Assembly: GCA_934757255.1 (NCBI GenBank)
Contig: CAKVLL010000041.1
Location: 1 to 15,117 of the forward strand
Length of the DNA: 15,117 bases
Reading direction: 5' to 3'
Source: an uncultured Candidatus Melainabacteria bacterium
GTDB lineage: Bacteria > Cyanobacteriota > Vampirovibrionia > Gastranaerophilales > Gastranaerophilaceae
Of the stretch, positions 14,221 through 15,117 are shown one piece after another (the stretch's first letter is position 1; every line of letters begins with the position of its first letter). The translations under genes were made by a program, and so were the position numbers. Below the pieces are notes generated by a model, which saw only the letters and a list, made by a program, of their open reading frames with translations, was not told the DNA's origin and did no database searches.

Positions 14221-14859
14221 ATGGATAAATATAAAAAATATTATGGCGTTTTTGCATTTGCATTTGCTACAGTGATGCTTTTTGTAGTTGCTTTTAAATT
14301 GATTTCTCCAAAAGTAACTGAGTTGAATGATATACAATCGCAAATAGAAAATAAGCAACAAGAAGCTGATGGTTTACAAAGAAAACTTGAAATTGTTCAG
14401 CAAAAAATTAAGAAAATCAAGAATTCTATTATATCTTCTCAAAAGAAAATCTATTCGCCAGTTGAATCTGATTTGGGAAATGAAACATTATTCTTTACTT
14501 TATATAATGACGTTATTGAGATGATTCACGCAAACTCTGTGAAAATTAAATCTATTGATTATACCTATAATCCAGAAACAGATTCATTTGTAAAATTTGG
14601 TAAGGATGTATATTTTGTTTGTGATGTTAATATGGAGTTGGTTTCAAATTATGTAAATTTAGGAAAATTGATTCAAGATATTTATCAATATCCATATTAC
14701 ATAAAGATTAATGAAATGGAAGTAAAACCTTACGAAAAAGATAAGAAGATTTTGATTACAACTCTAAGCTTGAGATTGTACGCTCATACTGCACCAGAGG
14801 ATAATCAGGTAATAGAAGGTGTGACATTGCCAGGTGCAGAAACTCAATTGCCACAATAA
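14221..14859 (+). CDS. PilO/GspM-like inner-membrane platform protein
   Basis: A 212-residue protein with the PilO/GspM layout: a few cytoplasmic residues, one membrane helix (about 7-27), a periplasmic coiled coil (about 30-75, with heptad-like LNDIQSQIENKQQEADGLQRKL pattern split here as positions 35-56), and a C-terminal alpha/beta domain (about 85-190) containing MELVSNYVNLGKLIQDIY (138-155), which resembles the PilO domain. PilO pairs with PilN through coiled coils to form the inner-membrane ring linking the cytoplasmic assembly machinery to the secretin. Family assignment is by architecture and neighbour more than by motif. AGGG 9 bases before the ATG is the ribosome binding site. No pilP or pilQ follows inside the window; a hairpin follows instead. 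Confidence 0.75.
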   Translation: MDKYKKYYGVFAFAFATVMLFVVAFKLISPKVTELNDIQSQIENKQQEADGLQRKLEIVQQKIKKIKNSIISSQKKIYSPVESDLGNETLFFTLYNDVIEMIHANSVKIKSIDYTYNPETDSFVKFGKDVYFVCDVNMELVSNYVNLGKLIQDIYQYPYYIKINEMEVKPYEKDKKILITTLSLRLYAHTAPEDNQVIEGVTLPGAETQLPQ

Positions 14860-14868
14860 TGAAAAAGC

Positions 14869-14912
14869 AAAATATTTTTTTAGGGAAAAAGCCTTGAAAA
14901 ATATTTTTGTTT
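14869..14912 (+). terminator. A/T-rich hairpin after the pilus genes, probable terminator
   Basis: Bases 14869-14884 pair with 14892-14907 through AGG/CCT next to the loop, then a run of T-A pairs and AAAATA/TATTTT, with one mismatch and one wobble. The loop is 7 bases and the stem is followed by GTTTATT. It begins 10 bases after the stop codon. The stem is long but weak (few G-C pairs), so the call is moderate. Confidence 0.5.
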
Positions 14913-14930
14913 ATTGTAGGATTAAAGGTG

Positions 14931-14959
14931 TTGCTGTAGTGGTAAATTGAAAGTTTAAT
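14931..14959 (+). promoter_or_regulatory. Possible promoter ahead of the tRNA fragment
   Basis: TTGCTG (14931-14936) and TTTAAT (14954-14959) are spaced by 17 bases, and the expected start lies at about 14966, directly before the tRNA-like sequence. The downstream copy of the repeat (15077-15117) keeps the -10 part but not the -35. Confidence 0.35.
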
Positions 14960-14966
14960 ATGGCAT

Positions 14967-14984
14967 GCGGAAGTAGCTCAGTTG
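14967..14984 (+). pseudogene. 5' fragment of a tRNA (tRNA-Gly-like), broken in the D loop
   Basis: GCGGAAGTAGCTCAGTTG matches the 5' acceptor strand, the conserved T8-A9 and the D-stem/loop start of a bacterial tRNA, and most resembles tRNA-Gly. Downstream the expected GGTAGAGC, anticodon arm, T arm and pairing CTTCCGC 3' strand are absent, so no cloverleaf can form from this copy. Confidence 0.55.
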
Positions 14985-15020
14985 CCTAGTGGGGCTGTGA
15001 CTACAGAACGCAAAAAAGTT

Positions 15021-15075
15021 TGGTCGGAGAGAGTGCCGAACGATTCTAAGATATCGGATACTCTACCAACTGAAT
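15021..15075 (-). pseudogene. Scrambled tRNA fragment on the opposite strand
   Basis: Read on the minus strand, this starts with a good D arm (ATTC-AGTTGGTA-GAGT, 15075 to 15060). It continues with an anticodon-arm-like stretch (CGAT and ATCG can pair around an 8-base loop) and ends in CTCTCCGACCA, which resembles an acceptor 3' strand with discriminator A and encoded CCA. There are about 12 bases too few for anticodon plus T arm, no proper TTCRANT loop, and no CGGAGAG 5' strand. It therefore looks like a deleted or chimeric tRNA remnant. Confidence 0.35.
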
Positions 15076-15099
15076 GAAATTGAAAGTTTAATATGGCAT

Positions 15100-15117
15100 G
15101 CGGAAGTAGCTCAGTTG
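15100..15117 (+). tRNA. Start of a second tRNA (tRNA-Gly-like), cut by the window end
   Basis: The same 18 bases as at 14967-14984 recur and are truncated by the window. Because only the 5' acceptor strand and D-arm start are visible, it may be an intact tRNA-Gly gene or another broken copy; the anticodon is not visible. Confidence 0.4.

Larger units (their letters stand above)
14944..15117 (+). repeat. Two 41-bp direct repeats, 133 bp apart, ending at the window edge
   Basis: Bases 14944-14984 and 15077-15117 are identical over 41 bases. The sequence before each copy differs, so the left boundary is sharp; the right copy is cut by the end of the window. The repeat comprises a 23-base leader and the first 18 bases of a tRNA gene. 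It could be a tandem tRNA arrangement or an assembly loop. Confidence 0.95.

Noticed and set aside
14967..15075. A complete tRNA gene with an intron-like insert
   Set aside because: After GCGGAAGTAGCTCAGTTG no CTTCCGC acceptor partner or T arm on the same strand appears before the next repeat, so no cloverleaf can be assembled even with an insert removed.

Overview
The window is AT-rich and gene-dense. The gene set suggests a non-photosynthetic relative of cyanobacteria from the gut, of the Vampirovibrionia/'Melainabacteria' (Gastranaerophilales) type. Reasons are the cyanobacterial-style short RpoD-family sigma factor, a membrane-anchored YvcK, an LCP glycan ligase, an RlmK/GshB-type ATP-grasp protein, a type IV pilus inner-membrane platform, and small proteins with an N-terminal 'NxTFxG' motif that I associate with this lineage. 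No marker gene fixes the taxonomy, so this is inference. The last bases fall in a direct repeat that looks like a contig end.

Layout. (1) 1-377 is a gene-free and probably divergent promoter region. It holds tandem promoters, a long hairpin and two copies of a GTGTAA-N3-TTACAC palindrome, and a ribosome binding site points left to a gene just outside. (2) 378-2479 holds an unrecognised 610-residue multi-pass protein and a convergent 90-residue glycine-rich membrane protein. Their stop codons overlap and they share the N-terminal motif. (3) 2565-4971 holds a glutathione-synthetase-like ATP-grasp gene, divergent queE, and a nitroreductase that converges on queE, again with overlapping stops. 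(4) 4972-5162 is a minisatellite of four 16-bp units with an inverted copy 85 bp away. (5) 5163-8749 is an envelope-related divergent cluster: an LCP protein on the minus strand, and on the plus strand a degenerate LamB/YcsF (PxpA-like) gene coupled to yvcK, closed by a strong bidirectional terminator. (6) 8764-12461 holds three minus-strand genes: an all-TPR protein, an RpoD-family sigma factor and rlmB. A REP-like hairpin lies between the first two. (7) 12544-14859 holds two plus-strand genes, a PilM-PilN (GspL-like) fusion and a PilO/GspM-like protein, followed by a hairpin. (8) 14944-15117 holds tRNA fragments in a 133-bp tandem arrangement.

Functional threads. Envelope building is represented by LCP, YvcK and the pilus/secretion platform. 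RNA modification is represented by QueE (queuosine precursor) and RlmB (23S rRNA). Redox chemistry is represented by the GshB-like protein and the nitroreductase. The most unusual items are the paired palindromes upstream of the unknown membrane protein, the shared N-terminal motif, the minisatellite, the motif-poor PxpA-like protein coupled to yvcK, the PilM-PilN fusion, and the scrambled tRNA locus at the end.
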